Positions 1 to 8,823 are shown, numbered from the stretch's first letter. The stretch is DNA of 64,000 nucleotides from Mycobacterium sp. 1245805.9 (GCF_001672915.1 NZ_LZKR01000029.1:62001-126000), one strand, 5' to 3'. Numbers and translations: made by a program. The notes: a model not told the origin generated them from the letters alone.

Positions 1-116
1 GGCAGTTGCGGGGGGAATGCGGACCGCGCCAGGTTGGCGGGGCCCGCCTGGCGTGTGTCCACGCGATGGGTGGTTTCTTCACCCACAGCGCCACGATGAT
101 CCTCGGGAGGCAGTAG
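1..116 (+). CDS. C-terminal end of a thiolase / lipid-transfer-type protein (partial)
   Basis: The reading frame that enters from the left edge at base 3 and stops at TAG 114-116 encodes about 37 residues ending in an MGGFF-x-HSATMILGR-type tail. The pattern QLRGE followed by VGGARLA and a Gly-Gly-Phe-Phe segment is what is seen at the C-terminus of thiolases of the SCP2/Ltp group. Only this tail is present, so the catalytic Cys and His lie outside the window. The stop overlaps by one base the GTG of the following DUF35 gene, an arrangement expected for a thiolase working with a DUF35 partner. The call rests on a short stretch and on the neighbour. Confidence 0.6.
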   Translation, partial: QLRGECGPRQVGGARLACVHAMGGFFTHSATMILGRQ

Positions 117-520
117 TGACGGCTCCAGATCGGCCCACGATCGACGCCGACGGCCAAGCGTGGTGGTCAGCCACGCAGGACCGCAGGCTGATGGTCAACG
201 CCTGCCGCCCCTGCGGTCAGACGTCGTTGTACGCGCGGCCGTTCTGTCCACTCTGTTGGAGCGAGGACGTGGAGTTGGTGCCGGCCAGCGGACGCGCGCG
301 GCTGTACACGTGGAGCGTCATTCACCAGAACGGCGCACCCTTTGACGCGCGGACGCCCTACGTTCTGGCAATGGTGGATCTCGAGGAGGGACCGCGGCTG
401 ATGACCGTCCTGGAGCGTTGCCGCGTCGACGATCTGCGCGCCGACATGGAACTGGTCCTTGCCTTCCGCGACGACGGGGACGGATTCCTGGTCCCGGTTT
501 TCCATCCGGTTACCGGGTAG
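116..520 (+). CDS. DUF35 zinc-ribbon/OB-fold protein, thiolase partner
   Basis: A 134-residue protein starting at GTG 116, preceded by GGGAGG at 105-110. An upstream ATG at 17 is open in frame but lies inside the preceding gene, so it was not chosen. The N-terminal half carries the two zinc knuckles CRPC and CPLC (about residues 27-45) of the rubredoxin-like zinc ribbon. The rest fits the OB-fold of DUF35 proteins, including a typical YVLAMVDLEEGPR strand. DUF35 proteins bind CoA-thiolases and Ltp aldolases and are needed for their activity or stability. The one-base overlap with the upstream thiolase tail supports such a partnership. It converges on the FadD gene and overlaps its end by 11 bases. 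Confidence 0.8.
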   Translation: MTAPDRPTIDADGQAWWSATQDRRLMVNACRPCGQTSLYARPFCPLCWSEDVELVPASGRARLYTWSVIHQNGAPFDARTPYVLAMVDLEEGPRLMTVLERCRVDDLRADMELVLAFRDDGDGFLVPVFHPVTG

Positions 521-2081
521 TGGCAACTCGGTCGGCCAGGAGCCGCCGGCGCCCCGCTGATCGTGCGTCGAGCTTGGCGCGGTCGACCTTGCCGTTCGCG
601 TTGACGGGAAGCGGCTCGTCCCAGAACACCAGCTCCTCCGGCAGTTTGTATTTCGGCAGACCTTCAGCGACGAGCGCCCGGGCGACCTCTGCCAGCGAAA
701 TCTCGATGTCGGGTTCGGGCACGATTGCCACGGCCAGCCGCTCACCGGTGGTGTCGTCGGCGACCGAGTAGGCGGCACAGTCGCGGACCCCATCAATCCG
801 CGAAACGGCCTCCTCCACTTCGGTGGCCGGAATCTTCAACCCGTTGCGAATCACGATGTCTTTGATGCGGCCAATGATCCGCACCCGCCCGTCGATGACC
901 TCTGCCACGTCGCCGGTGCGGAACCACTCACCCTCGAACGCGTGCTCGTCGTCCGCGGCGTCGGTATACCCCAGAAAAGTGTGCGGGCCCTTGACGCAGC
1001 ACTCGGTGGGTTCGGCCATGGATCCGACCCGCACATCGACGTCGCCGAGCGCCACCCCGTCATCCGTGTGACGCACTTCTCGGGATTCGGTCCGCATGCC
1101 CGACGTGCTCACTGGGATCTCCGAGGACCCGTAGGCGCGCATGACGACGATGCCGAATTCGTCTTCGACACGTTCGACGATCCGCCGGTCCAGCATGGTG
1201 CCGCCCAGATACACCGCGCGTAGCGCGACTTCAGCGCCGCGCGCCGCGGCCTCGTCGAGCATTTGGGCCAACAGCCGGTCGGGGCCCCCATACCACGTCG
1301 CGCCGGAGGTGGTCAGCAAGTCCGAAGTCGCCGACCGATCCCAACGATCCTCGAGAATCACCGGTATCGCGAGCATCGGAGCGATGAACAGCGCTTGCAG
1401 CACCCCGGTGACCGACGCCAGCGGACTGATCAGAAAGATCCGGTCGTCCGACCCGAGGCCCGCTGCGGTGATGTAATTCGCCGACGCCTTGGCCAACGTG
1501 CTCAGCGAATGGATCACGCCCTTGGGTCGAGCCGTAGTGCCTGAGGTGTAGAGCACGAACGACGGTTCGTCCGCCGGCCGCGCCGGGCGTGGCGGATCTG
1601 CGTCGACGCGCTCGCGGTCACCCAGTTCGATCCAATGACAACCCACGGATAGTTCCGGCTGGTTGATCGCCGTCCAGTTCGGCGCCGCCCCAAGCCGCGC
1701 GCCGGTGCGAGTCAGGATGTCGGCCAGCTGCTTGTGCCCGGCGCTGCGCGGCACGAGCAGCACCACCGCATCGACTCGCAGCGCCGCGTGAACGGCCACC
1801 ACCGAGTCCACGTCGTTGCCGGCGACCAGGACGATCACGGTGCCCGGGGCTGTGCCGGCATCGACCATGGCCAGTGCGGCCGAATCGATGCGCCGGTCCA
1901 GCTCACCGTAGGTGAGTTCGGCGTCGCGGTCCGCCACGGCCGGCCGGTCGGGATGTAGTGCGGCGGCCGATCGCACCACGTCAACCGGCTCCCCGACCCA
2001 GGTTCCGGCCGCGCGGTACCGGGGCCGCAGCTTTTCGGCTCGCCGGTGCGCATGCCGCAGCAACTGCGTGGCGCCAGTCAA
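510..2081 (-). CDS. FadD-type acyl-CoA/acyl-AMP synthetase
   Basis: A 523-residue member of the adenylate-forming family. It has the P-loop YTSGTTARPKG near residue 177, the motif YGSSEIP near 320, the FRTGD motif with the hinge region GRIKDIVIRNG, and the C-terminal catalytic lysine in NANGKVDRAKL. It should activate a carboxylic acid to its CoA thioester with ATP. The start is TTG at 2079-2081, chosen because GGAGGC at 2088-2093 sits at the right distance. It is transcribed away from the SDR at 2139, with 57 bases between the two starts. The substrate is unknown. Confidence 0.88.
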   Translation of the reverse strand: MTGATQLLRHAHRRAEKLRPRYRAAGTWVGEPVDVVRSAAALHPDRPAVADRDAELTYGELDRRIDSAALAMVDAGTAPGTVIVLVAGNDVDSVVAVHAALRVDAVVLLVPRSAGHKQLADILTRTGARLGAAPNWTAINQPELSVGCHWIELGDRERVDADPPRPARPADEPSFVLYTSGTTARPKGVIHSLSTLAKASANYITAAGLGSDDRIFLISPLASVTGVLQALFIAPMLAIPVILEDRWDRSATSDLLTTSGATWYGGPDRLLAQMLDEAAARGAEVALRAVYLGGTMLDRRIVERVEDEFGIVVMRAYGSSEIPVSTSGMRTESREVRHTDDGVALGDVDVRVGSMAEPTECCVKGPHTFLGYTDAADDEHAFEGEWFRTGDVAEVIDGRVRIIGRIKDIVIRNGLKIPATEVEEAVSRIDGVRDCAAYSVADDTTGERLAVAIVPEPDIEISLAEVARALVAEGLPKYKLPEELVFWDEPLPVNANGKVDRAKLDARSAGRRRLLADRVATTR

Positions 2082-2118
2082 TGGAGTGCCTCCGATGCAA
2101 ATGTCTGCTCTCGATTTA

Positions 2119-2134
2119 GTAAATGTAACCTCTC
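2119..2134. promoter_or_regulatory. Possible operator, weak relative of the GAGAAT-N4-ATTCTC palindrome
   Basis: GTAAATGTAACCTCTC lies between the divergent FadD and SDR genes, five bases before the ATG of the latter. It matches the better-defined site at 17708-17723 in 12 of 16 positions, including the spacer GTAA. Half-sites agree with the consensus in 4 of 6 positions each, so the call is tentative. Confidence 0.25.
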
Positions 2135-2138
2135 ACGC

Positions 2139-3014
2139 ATGAAGTCAATGACTTTCGATGACCAGGTAGCCATCGTCACCGGCGCCGGCGGCGGGCTCGG
2201 CCGCTGCCACGCCATCGAGCTCGCCCGCCGCGGCGCGCGTGTCGTGGTCAACGACCTGGGCAGTTCGGTGGACGGCAGCGGCGCGTCGACGTCGGCGGCT
2301 CAAGCGGTGGTCGACGAGATCACCGCCGCGGGCGGCACCGCGATCGCAAACGGTGACTCCGTGGCCACCGAGGAGGGCGGTGCGGCGATCGCGGCGGCGG
2401 CGATCGACGCCTTCGGGCGGATCGACATTCTGGTCAACAATGCCGGGATTCTGCGCGATGCCGCGTTCAAGAACATGACCGCCGAGCAGGTGGACGCGGT
2501 CATCGCCGTGCACCTGTCCGGCGCCTTCAATGTGACGCGGGCGGTCTGGCCGGTCATGCGGGAGCAGAATTACGGCCGAATCGTTCAGACGACCTCGGGC
2601 ACCGGCCTTTTCGGCAACTTCGGTCAGGCCAACTATGGCGCGGCGAAAATGGGTCTCGTCGGCATGATGCACGTCCTTGCCATCGAGGGCGCCCGCAACG
2701 GCATCGCCATCAACGCCATTGCACCCATCGCGCGCACGCGAATGACCGAGGACATCATGGGCGAGGCCGGCAAGAAGATGGACCCCGAACTCGTCACGCC
2801 GGTGGTCATCTACCTGGCACACCACAGCTGCGACCGCACTGCGCACATCTACTCGGTAGGCGCAGGCAAGGTGTCACGGGTGTTCATCGGTGTCACCAAG
2901 GGAATCGAGGACACGTCGCTGACCGCGGAGTCGGTGGCATCCTCGATCGACGAGATCGACGACAGCTCCGCGTTTACCATTCGCGGTGGCCCCCAACCGG
3001 TTGAGCAGGGCTGA
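2139..3014 (+). CDS. MFE-2-type short-chain dehydrogenase (3-hydroxyacyl-CoA dehydrogenase-like)
   Basis: A 291-residue SDR. The NAD(P)-binding motif TGAGGGLGR lies near residue 12, followed by VVNDLGSSVDGSG, which is characteristic of the dehydrogenase domain of multifunctional enzyme type 2 (HSD17B4). NNAG is near residue 97 and the active-site YGAAK follows the catalytic Ser region. Family members oxidise (3R)-hydroxyacyl-CoA or hydroxysteroid-type alcohols with NAD. ATG 2139 was chosen, with ATG 2148 as an equally possible start; a longer reading frame from 2046 overlaps the FadD gene and is unlikely. The residues after the core are longer than in a minimal SDR, as in MFE-2 domains. Confidence 0.85.
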   Translation: MKSMTFDDQVAIVTGAGGGLGRCHAIELARRGARVVVNDLGSSVDGSGASTSAAQAVVDEITAAGGTAIANGDSVATEEGGAAIAAAAIDAFGRIDILVNNAGILRDAAFKNMTAEQVDAVIAVHLSGAFNVTRAVWPVMREQNYGRIVQTTSGTGLFGNFGQANYGAAKMGLVGMMHVLAIEGARNGIAINAIAPIARTRMTEDIMGEAGKKMDPELVTPVVIYLAHHSCDRTAHIYSVGAGKVSRVFIGVTKGIEDTSLTAESVASSIDEIDDSSAFTIRGGPQPVEQG

Positions 3015-3017
3015 GCG

Positions 3018-3854
3018 TCAGAATCCCTGGAACCGTGGGGGGCGCCGCTCGGCGAACGATCGCAGGCCCTCTTGCAGGTCAGCGGTCCGCGACACCACCT
3101 CCTGCGCCCAGGCTTCCTGTTCGAAGGCGCGATCGCGCCCGGACTCCGATGAAACGGACAACAACCGCTTGGTGAGCGCCAGCATCACGGTCGGCCCCGC
3201 CGCGAGGCGTCCGGCGATCTCTTCCGCCGTGGCGTCGGTGTCGCCGGCTGCGGTCACCCGGTTGACAAGTCCGAGCCTTTCGCACGTGACAGCGTCGACG
3301 GGCTCGCCGAGCATCAGCAGTTCGGTCGCCTTGCGCAGCCCCACAATTCTGGTCAGCAGGTGAATGGCACCCGAATCCGGCAGGATCCCGCGGTGCACGA
3401 ACGCCTCGACAAGCTTTGCCTCCGTTGACATTACGACGAGGTCGCACGCCAGGACCAGGCTGACCCCGGCCCCCGCAGCGGTGCCCTTGACCGCGGCGAC
3501 CACGGGTTTGTCGCAGTCCAATATCGACGCCACCAACCGCTGCCAGCCCTGCTGGAGCATGCGAGCGATCTCGCCGGGCCGTTTCTCGGCGACGGGTTTC
3601 GAATGTGCAACGGCGTCCCCCGTCTGCGGCGCCAAGCCCGCGCCGGTGCAGAAGTGCCGGCCACCCGTGGCGCCCAACAGCACGGCGCGGATCGCGGGAT
3701 CGTCGTTCGCTCGCGTGAACGCCTCCGTAAGCGCGTCACGCGCCAAGGGCGACAGCGAGTTTCCGACATCGGCGCGGTCGATGGTGATTCGTTGCACCCC
3801 GCCATCGGTGACGCCTACCACGATGCCTGATCGTTCTTCACTCATCTGACTCAT
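3018..3854 (-). CDS. Crotonase-family protein (enoyl-CoA hydratase/isomerase)
   Basis: A 278-residue crotonase fold protein. The oxyanion-hole segments are visible as FCTGAGLAP (about residue 68) and AAGAGVSLVLACD (about 125). The hydratase Glu of the second segment is replaced by Ser, whereas ILPDSG carries an Asp, as in isomerase-like (PaaG-type) members. A double-bond isomerase or other crotonase activity is therefore as likely as hydration. Two ATG codons lie at 3854 and 3845; the second has AGGG nine bases upstream and could be the true start. It is divergent from the hydratase gene at 3899 and converges on the SDR. Confidence 0.8.
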   Translation of the reverse strand: MSQMSEERSGIVVGVTDGGVQRITIDRADVGNSLSPLARDALTEAFTRANDDPAIRAVLLGATGGRHFCTGAGLAPQTGDAVAHSKPVAEKRPGEIARMLQQGWQRLVASILDCDKPVVAAVKGTAAGAGVSLVLACDLVVMSTEAKLVEAFVHRGILPDSGAIHLLTRIVGLRKATELLMLGEPVDAVTCERLGLVNRVTAAGDTDATAEEIAGRLAAGPTVMLALTKRLLSVSSESGRDRAFEQEAWAQEVVSRTADLQEGLRSFAERRPPRFQGF

Positions 3855-3882
3855 CCCTGCGTTAACGGCGTTTCCGTTTTTC

Positions 3883-3898
3883 GGGTATCTTAATTTCC
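3883..3898 (+). promoter_or_regulatory. Probable leaderless promoter with palindrome-like site
   Basis: GGGTATCTTAATTTCC directly precedes the ATG at 3899. TATCTT at 3886-3891 is placed as a -10 box for a transcript beginning at the start codon, and no Shine-Dalgarno sequence is present. The outer bases GG...ATTTCC resemble the palindrome at 62578-62593. Confidence 0.35.
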
Positions 3899-5149
3899 AT
3901 GCTGGCGACGGGTCAGATTACCGACGAGGGACTGGCCCGGTTGCGCGCCACCATCGGTATTGCCGTTCCACACACCCAGCCGCCGCACTACTACCGCCCG
4001 AACGAGGACTGCTTCCGCCACGTGGCGGAGAGCTACGGCGACGCCAACCCGCTGTGGGCCGATCCGGATTACGCGGCCAAATCCATCTGGGGCGAGTCCA
4101 TCGCGCCGCCGGCGCTCGTGGGGGGCGACACGCTGATCGGTGAGGACGAGGTGACGGCGCTCTCCGACGAGGACCGTGCGCTGACCAAAGGCGACCCGCT
4201 GCGCGGGGTACACGCCTTCTACGCCTCCTCCGCGCGGGAATGGTGGGCGCCGCTGCGGGCGAATCATCGGGTGTTCCGGCGCAACGCTCTGGTAGCGGCG
4301 CTGGACAAGAGCAGCGAATTCGCCGAGCGCGCCGTGCACGAATGGTCGGCGCAGGTGTTCCGCGACGACGAGGGCGTCATTCTGGCTGGGCAGTACCGCA
4401 ACATGATCCGCACCGAGCGCGGCAAGGCCCGCGGACGCAAGAAGTACGAGACGGTCGAACTGAAGTCGTGGACGCCGGACGAGATCGCCGAACTGGACGA
4501 AAGATACGCGCGCGAGTCGCCGCGCGGCGCCGAACCGCGATGGTGGGAGGACGTCGACGAGGGCGACGACGTCGGCCCCTTGACCAAAGGGCCGCTGACG
4601 GTCACCGACATGGTCTGCTGGCACGTCGGCATGGGCACCGGGATGTACGGTGTGCGGCCCCTGCGGCTGGCGTGGCGCAACCGGCAACGCATTCCCCGTT
4701 TCTACACGCCAAACGAACACGGTGTCCCCGATGTGCAGCAGCGCGTGCATTGGGAACCGGATGCGGCCCGCAATGCGGGCAACCCCACCACCTTCGACTA
4801 CGGCCGCATGCGCGAGACCTGGCTGATCCACCTGTGCACGGACTGGATGGGGGACGACGCCTGGCTGTGGAAGCTCGACTGCGAGTTTCGGCTCTTCAAC
4901 TACGTCGGCGACCTGCACACCGTCACCGGAAAAGTGGTGCGTAAATATCTCGCCGAGGGCGACCGGCCCGCCGTCGACCTCGAATTGGCGGCGACGAACC
5001 ACCGTGGCCAGGTCACGGCGCCCGGACACGCCACGATCCTGTTGCCCAGCCGCGAACGCGGCCCCATCCGGCTACCTGATCCGCCGGGCGGCGCGACCAA
5101 CCTCGCCGACCTGTTGACCGCGGTGTCGGCAGGGTTCGCCGAGCGCTGA
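3899..5149 (+). CDS. Double hot-dog (MaoC-like) acyl-CoA hydratase
   Basis: A 416-residue protein with two hot-dog regions. The first (about residues 30-150) carries YGDANPLWADPDYA and GESIAPPAL, typical of the MaoC N-terminal dehydratase domain. The second (about 220-400) contains HLCTDWMGDDAWLWKL, which resembles the TDWAG segment of ChsH1-type proteins. Such proteins hydrate enoyl-CoA substrates with bulky chains. It is the first of eight plus-strand genes that run to 11517 with gaps of 7 bases or less. The ATG directly follows a -10-like box, so the mRNA may be leaderless. Known heteromeric hydratases are built from similar halves in two chains; here they are fused. Confidence 0.78.
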   Translation: MLATGQITDEGLARLRATIGIAVPHTQPPHYYRPNEDCFRHVAESYGDANPLWADPDYAAKSIWGESIAPPALVGGDTLIGEDEVTALSDEDRALTKGDPLRGVHAFYASSAREWWAPLRANHRVFRRNALVAALDKSSEFAERAVHEWSAQVFRDDEGVILAGQYRNMIRTERGKARGRKKYETVELKSWTPDEIAELDERYARESPRGAEPRWWEDVDEGDDVGPLTKGPLTVTDMVCWHVGMGTGMYGVRPLRLAWRNRQRIPRFYTPNEHGVPDVQQRVHWEPDAARNAGNPTTFDYGRMRETWLIHLCTDWMGDDAWLWKLDCEFRLFNYVGDLHTVTGKVVRKYLAEGDRPAVDLELAATNHRGQVTAPGHATILLPSRERGPIRLPDPPGGATNLADLLTAVSAGFAER

Positions 5150-5153
5150 AGCC

Positions 5154-5960
5154 ATGAGTTACGACAGCGTGCCCGGCCTCGGCGCCGAACAACACGGTCA
5201 GGTCCTGCACCTGAACTTCGACCGTGCCGAGCGCCGTAACGCGGTCAACGACGTGATGCTCGACGCGATGATCGCGCATTTGGTCGCGGCCGGCACCGAC
5301 GAGTCGGTGCGTGTCATCCGGATCGATGCCCAAGGACCGGACTTCTGCGCAGGCTCCGACCTGATCGCCAACAACAGTCGCTCGGAGCGTAAGCCGCGGG
5401 TGGGCAGCACACAGCGGAGGCTGCCGAACAAGGCCAACCGGCTCATCCCATTGATGCTCGAGACGCAGGTGCCCATCGTGTGCGTGGTGCGAGGCTGGGC
5501 GGCCGGCCTCGGATTCCACATCGCACTGGCTTCCGACTTCTGCGTCGCCGCCGAGGACGCGCGGTTCTGGGAACCTTTCATGGCACGCGGTTTCACGCCG
5601 GACAGCGGCGCCGCCTGGCTGCTGCCCCGCCTCATCGGCATGGTGCGCACCCGGCAACTCTTGATGCTCGGCAACGAGATCTCCGGAACCACCGCGGCCG
5701 AGTGGGGCATCATTCACGGCGCGGCCGCCGCCGACGAATTGGACGCGGTTGCGCGCGAACTGATCGCGGGCCTCGGCGACGCACCCACAGTGGCGCTGGG
5801 CCTCACCAAGTGGCTGCTGCACAGCGGCAACGGGCTCGACCTCGACCGTCACCTGCAGAACGAGGCGATGGCTCTCGAGTTGTCGAGCCGCAGTGAGGAT
5901 TTCAAAGAGGGTTTGGCGGCGTTCCGCGACAAGCGCGAGGCGAAGTTCCAGGGGCGCTAG
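5154..5960 (+). CDS. Crotonase-family protein
   Basis: A 268-residue crotonase. Oxyanion-hole elements are FCAGSDLIANN (about residue 63) and WAAGLGFHIALASD (about 113). The position of the first catalytic Glu of classical hydratases is His, and FTPDSG supplies an Asp at the second site. The protein may therefore isomerise, hydrolyse or hydrate a CoA ester other than a simple enoyl-CoA. The gene starts four bases after the hydratase stop and is seven bases before the acyl-CoA dehydrogenase, so it belongs to the same transcript. It resembles the crotonase at 3018-3854 (PDSG type) more than the pair at 7211-8823. Confidence 0.82.
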   Translation: MSYDSVPGLGAEQHGQVLHLNFDRAERRNAVNDVMLDAMIAHLVAAGTDESVRVIRIDAQGPDFCAGSDLIANNSRSERKPRVGSTQRRLPNKANRLIPLMLETQVPIVCVVRGWAAGLGFHIALASDFCVAAEDARFWEPFMARGFTPDSGAAWLLPRLIGMVRTRQLLMLGNEISGTTAAEWGIIHGAAAADELDAVARELIAGLGDAPTVALGLTKWLLHSGNGLDLDRHLQNEAMALELSSRSEDFKEGLAAFRDKREAKFQGR

Positions 5961-5966
5961 AGGATC

Positions 5967-7214
5967 ATGACACCGCTGCCGATCACCGAGGCCACCAGCA
6001 CCGCAGACGCCGTCGAGGCCGTCGAGCGATGGGTCGACGCCGAGGTACCGGTCTCCTGGCGCGCAGCAGCCGCCGAGGGCCCCGCCGCCCTCCGGGCGGT
6101 GCGGAGTCCCGCGGAGTACCGGCAGTGGTACCCGGCCTTCGCCGCATCCGGCCTCGTCGTACCGACCTGGGCTCGCGAATACGGCGGTCTGGGAATCGGC
6201 AACGAGGTGGCCCGGGCGATCGATCAGGTGCTGCGTCCGCTGCGGCTCTCCCGGCTGAACCCGTTGGGGCTCAACAACGCTGCCGCAGCGTTGTTCAGCC
6301 ACGGCACCGAAGAGCAGCGGCTGCGTTTCCTGCCGCCGATCGTGCGCAACGAGGAAAAGTGGTGTCAGCTCTTCAGCGAGCCGGGTGCCGGGTCCGACCT
6401 CGCCTCGTTGGCGACGCGAGCCGTCCGGGACGGCGATGAGTGGGTGATCTCGGGCCAGAAGGTCTGGACCACGTGGGCCGACGAGGCTGACTTCGCGATC
6501 CTGCTCGCGAGAACCGACCCAGAGGCGCCCAAGCACAAAGGCATTACGTACTTCCTGCTCGATATGCATCAGGTCGGCGTGGAGGTGCGTCCTCTGCGCC
6601 AGATCACCGGTGAGGCGGAGTTCAACGAGGTCTTCATCGACAATGCGCGAATTCCCGACGCGCACCGTGTGGGCGAGGTCAACGACGGATGGCGTGTCAG
6701 CGCATCGACGTTGTCCAGTGAGCGGCAGATGGTTTCGGGTTCCGGGTCGGGAGGCATGGGCCGCCTCGGCGGCTCCGGCGCCGACCGCCTGATAGCGCTG
6801 GCGCGCGAGACCGGCCGATGGCACGACCCGGTCGTCCGGAACAAAGTCATGCGGTTGTGGGCCCAGGAGCAGATCCGCGGCTGGACGAATGACCGTGTCC
6901 GCGCGGCACTTTCGGCCGGTCAGTCGCCGGGGGCCGCGTCCTCGATCGGCAAAGTGCACCAGGCCACCCTGAACCAGCAAATCCAGGACCTCATGGTGGA
7001 TCTGCTGGGCACCGACGCGGTCGCCTGGCCGGCCACCGACGACCCGGACGCCCTGCCGCGGGACGTCCACGGAATGATGCGCAGCCTCGCCAACGGCACC
7101 GAGGGCGGCACCACCGACATCAACAAGAACATCCTCGGCGAGCGTGTGCTCGGGTTACCCAAGGAACCGGACCCATGGAAGGGCAAACCCTGGAAGGAAA
7201 TTCCGCGCTCGTGA
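5967..7214 (+). CDS. Acyl-CoA dehydrogenase (FadE type)
   Basis: A 415-residue acyl-CoA dehydrogenase. WCQLFSEPGAGSDLASL (about residue 130) is the FAD/substrate loop, and the long alpha-domain after residue 230 contains the segment TLSSERQMV, where a Glu could act as the catalytic base. The C-terminal GTTDINKNILGERVLG fits the family. It would introduce an alpha-beta double bond into an acyl-CoA using FAD. The Gly-Ser-rich GSGSGGMGRLGGSG stretch is an unusual insertion. Its end overlaps the next crotonase by four bases (GTGA). Confidence 0.86.
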   Translation: MTPLPITEATSTADAVEAVERWVDAEVPVSWRAAAAEGPAALRAVRSPAEYRQWYPAFAASGLVVPTWAREYGGLGIGNEVARAIDQVLRPLRLSRLNPLGLNNAAAALFSHGTEEQRLRFLPPIVRNEEKWCQLFSEPGAGSDLASLATRAVRDGDEWVISGQKVWTTWADEADFAILLARTDPEAPKHKGITYFLLDMHQVGVEVRPLRQITGEAEFNEVFIDNARIPDAHRVGEVNDGWRVSASTLSSERQMVSGSGSGGMGRLGGSGADRLIALARETGRWHDPVVRNKVMRLWAQEQIRGWTNDRVRAALSAGQSPGAASSIGKVHQATLNQQIQDLMVDLLGTDAVAWPATDDPDALPRDVHGMMRSLANGTEGGTTDINKNILGERVLGLPKEPDPWKGKPWKEIPRS

Positions 7215-8026
7215 GCAGCTATCAGCGCCTGGTGGTGGAGAAATCTGATGGTATCGGCTGGCTGATCCTGAACCGGCCGGACGCGGGCAACGCCTTCGAC
7301 TCGTTGATGCTCGACGAGCTCGAATCCGCCTGGGCCGACCTCGAGGCCGACCCCGCCGTCCGCGTGATCGTCAACACCGCCAACGGCAAGGCCTTCTGCA
7401 CCGGAATGGACGTGGTGCAGGTGGCGCGCGACAAGGCGGCAATGCGCAGGCATTCACGCCGGACCAGGGATGCCGAGCTGAAGATCTCGTCGTGGCACTG
7501 CGGGGTGTGGAAGCCGGTGATCGCGGCGGTCAACGGTGTTTGCGCGGGCGGCGGACTGCACCTGGTGGCCGACGCCGACATCGTGATCGCGGCCGAGCAG
7601 GCCTCTTTCGTCGACCCGCACGTGTCGCTCGGCCAGGCCGTCGCCTATGAGGCGATCACGCTGCTTCGCAAGTCTCCGATGGAGGCGATCACCCGAATGG
7701 CGTTGAGCGGCAAGGGCGAACGCATCTCGGCGCAACGCGCCTACGAGTTGGGCATTCTGTCCGAGGTGGTGGCCGCCGACCAGCTGCGCGCGGCGGCCGG
7801 GCGCCTCGCCGCCGCGATCGCGACGAATTCGCCGACCGCGATGCGCGCCACCAAGAAGGCGCTGTGGCACTCGCTGGAGGTCGGTATGACGCAGGCCCGC
7901 ACCGATGCCTCCGATGAGATCTGGCGGCTGCGCAATCACCCCGACCACGGCGAGGGCGCCAGGGCGTGGCGCGAAAAGCGCCGGCCGCAGTGGCAGCCGC
8001 TGTCGGATGCGGCGGAGGTTTCATGA
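7211..8026 (+). CDS. Crotonase-family protein with both catalytic Glu positions changed to His
   Basis: A 271-residue crotonase starting at GTG 7211 inside the upstream stop (GTGA overlap). An ATG at 7175 is in frame but lies within the dehydrogenase gene. Oxyanion elements FCTGMDVVQ and GVCAGGGLHLVADAD are intact. The two glutamates of a classical hydratase are missing: GGGLHL has His for the first, and DPHVSLGQ has His for the second. The adjacent gene at 8023 carries the same two changes and about half of its residues match, so they are tandem paralogues. Simple hydration is unlikely. A hydrolase or C-C bond cleaving role, as in His-using crotonases, is possible but unproven. Confidence 0.82.
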   Translation: MSSYQRLVVEKSDGIGWLILNRPDAGNAFDSLMLDELESAWADLEADPAVRVIVNTANGKAFCTGMDVVQVARDKAAMRRHSRRTRDAELKISSWHCGVWKPVIAAVNGVCAGGGLHLVADADIVIAAEQASFVDPHVSLGQAVAYEAITLLRKSPMEAITRMALSGKGERISAQRAYELGILSEVVAADQLRAAAGRLAAAIATNSPTAMRATKKALWHSLEVGMTQARTDASDEIWRLRNHPDHGEGARAWREKRRPQWQPLSDAAEVS

Positions 8027-8823
8027 CCTACCAGAGGCTGATCGTTGAGCGGCATGGGCCCGTCGGCTGGATCATCAACGACCGGCCGGAGCGCCTCAAC
8101 GCCTACGACGTGGTGATGCGAGAGGAATTCCCGAGAGCCTGGGCCGAATTAGACGCCGACCCCGACGTTCGGGTCATTGTGCACACCGGTAATGGTCGAG
8201 CCTTTCAGGTGGGCGCCGACGTCGCGGAGCTGGACGGTGAGGCCGTGCTGCAGTTTCAGGAGACCATGCGCACACTGGACCTCAAGCTGACGGCGTGGCA
8301 CTGCAACGTCGACAAGCCGGTGATCACCGCCGTCAACGGGGTGTGCGCCGGCGGCGGCCTGCACTGGGTGGCCGACGCCGACGTCGTCATCGCGTCGTCA
8401 AATGCGAGCTTCGTCGATCCCCATGTATCGATCGGTCAGGTCAGCGCGCTCGAGACCATCACGCTGATGCGCAAGATGCCCGCCGAGGCCGTGCTGCGGA
8501 TGGCTCTGGTGGGCAGCCATGAACGGCTCAGCGCCGAGCGGGCATACCAGCTCGGCATGATCAGCCAGGTCGTCGACCCGCCCGAAAAGCTGCGCGAGGT
8601 CGCCCAGGAGCTGGGCGAAAAGATCGCCAGGAACTCGCCCGCGGCGATGCGCGCCACCAAGCGTGCACTGTGGGGCGCACTCGAATACGGCCTGACGGAT
8701 GCGTGCCGCGCGGGTGCGAAGCACCTGACGTCGATGTGGGGGCATCCCGACCAGAACGAGGGTCCGCTTGCCTTCGCGGACAGGCGAGCTCCGAACTGGG
8801 CTCCGCTAGAGGGTGATTCGTGA
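8023..8823 (+). CDS. Crotonase-family protein, tandem paralogue of 7211-8026
   Basis: A 266-residue crotonase beginning at ATG 8023, which overlaps the preceding stop (ATGA). The oxyanion-hole segments are FQVGADVAEL and GVCAGGGLHWVADAD. As in its neighbour, His stands at both usual Glu positions (GGGLHW and DPHVSIGQ). Shared blocks such as NGVCAGGGLH and SFVDPHVS show a tandem duplication that has diverged. The two proteins could form a mixed hexamer or act on consecutive intermediates. The end overlaps the FadD start by four bases (GTGA). Confidence 0.82.
   Translation: MTYQRLIVERHGPVGWIINDRPERLNAYDVVMREEFPRAWAELDADPDVRVIVHTGNGRAFQVGADVAELDGEAVLQFQETMRTLDLKLTAWHCNVDKPVITAVNGVCAGGGLHWVADADVVIASSNASFVDPHVSIGQVSALETITLMRKMPAEAVLRMALVGSHERLSAERAYQLGMISQVVDPPEKLREVAQELGEKIARNSPAAMRATKRALWGALEYGLTDACRAGAKHLTSMWGHPDQNEGPLAFADRRAPNWAPLEGDS

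Noticed and set aside
167..796. A 209-codon minus-strand open frame across the DUF35 gene and the end of FadD
   Set aside because: It lies opposite and across two well-supported genes, has low-complexity Arg/Pro/Ser composition and no recognisable motif.
5013..7070. A 685-codon minus-strand open frame opposite the crotonase and acyl-CoA dehydrogenase genes
   Set aside because: Long shadow frames are expected in GC-rich DNA opposite real genes; it has no family motifs, and the plus-strand genes are clear.
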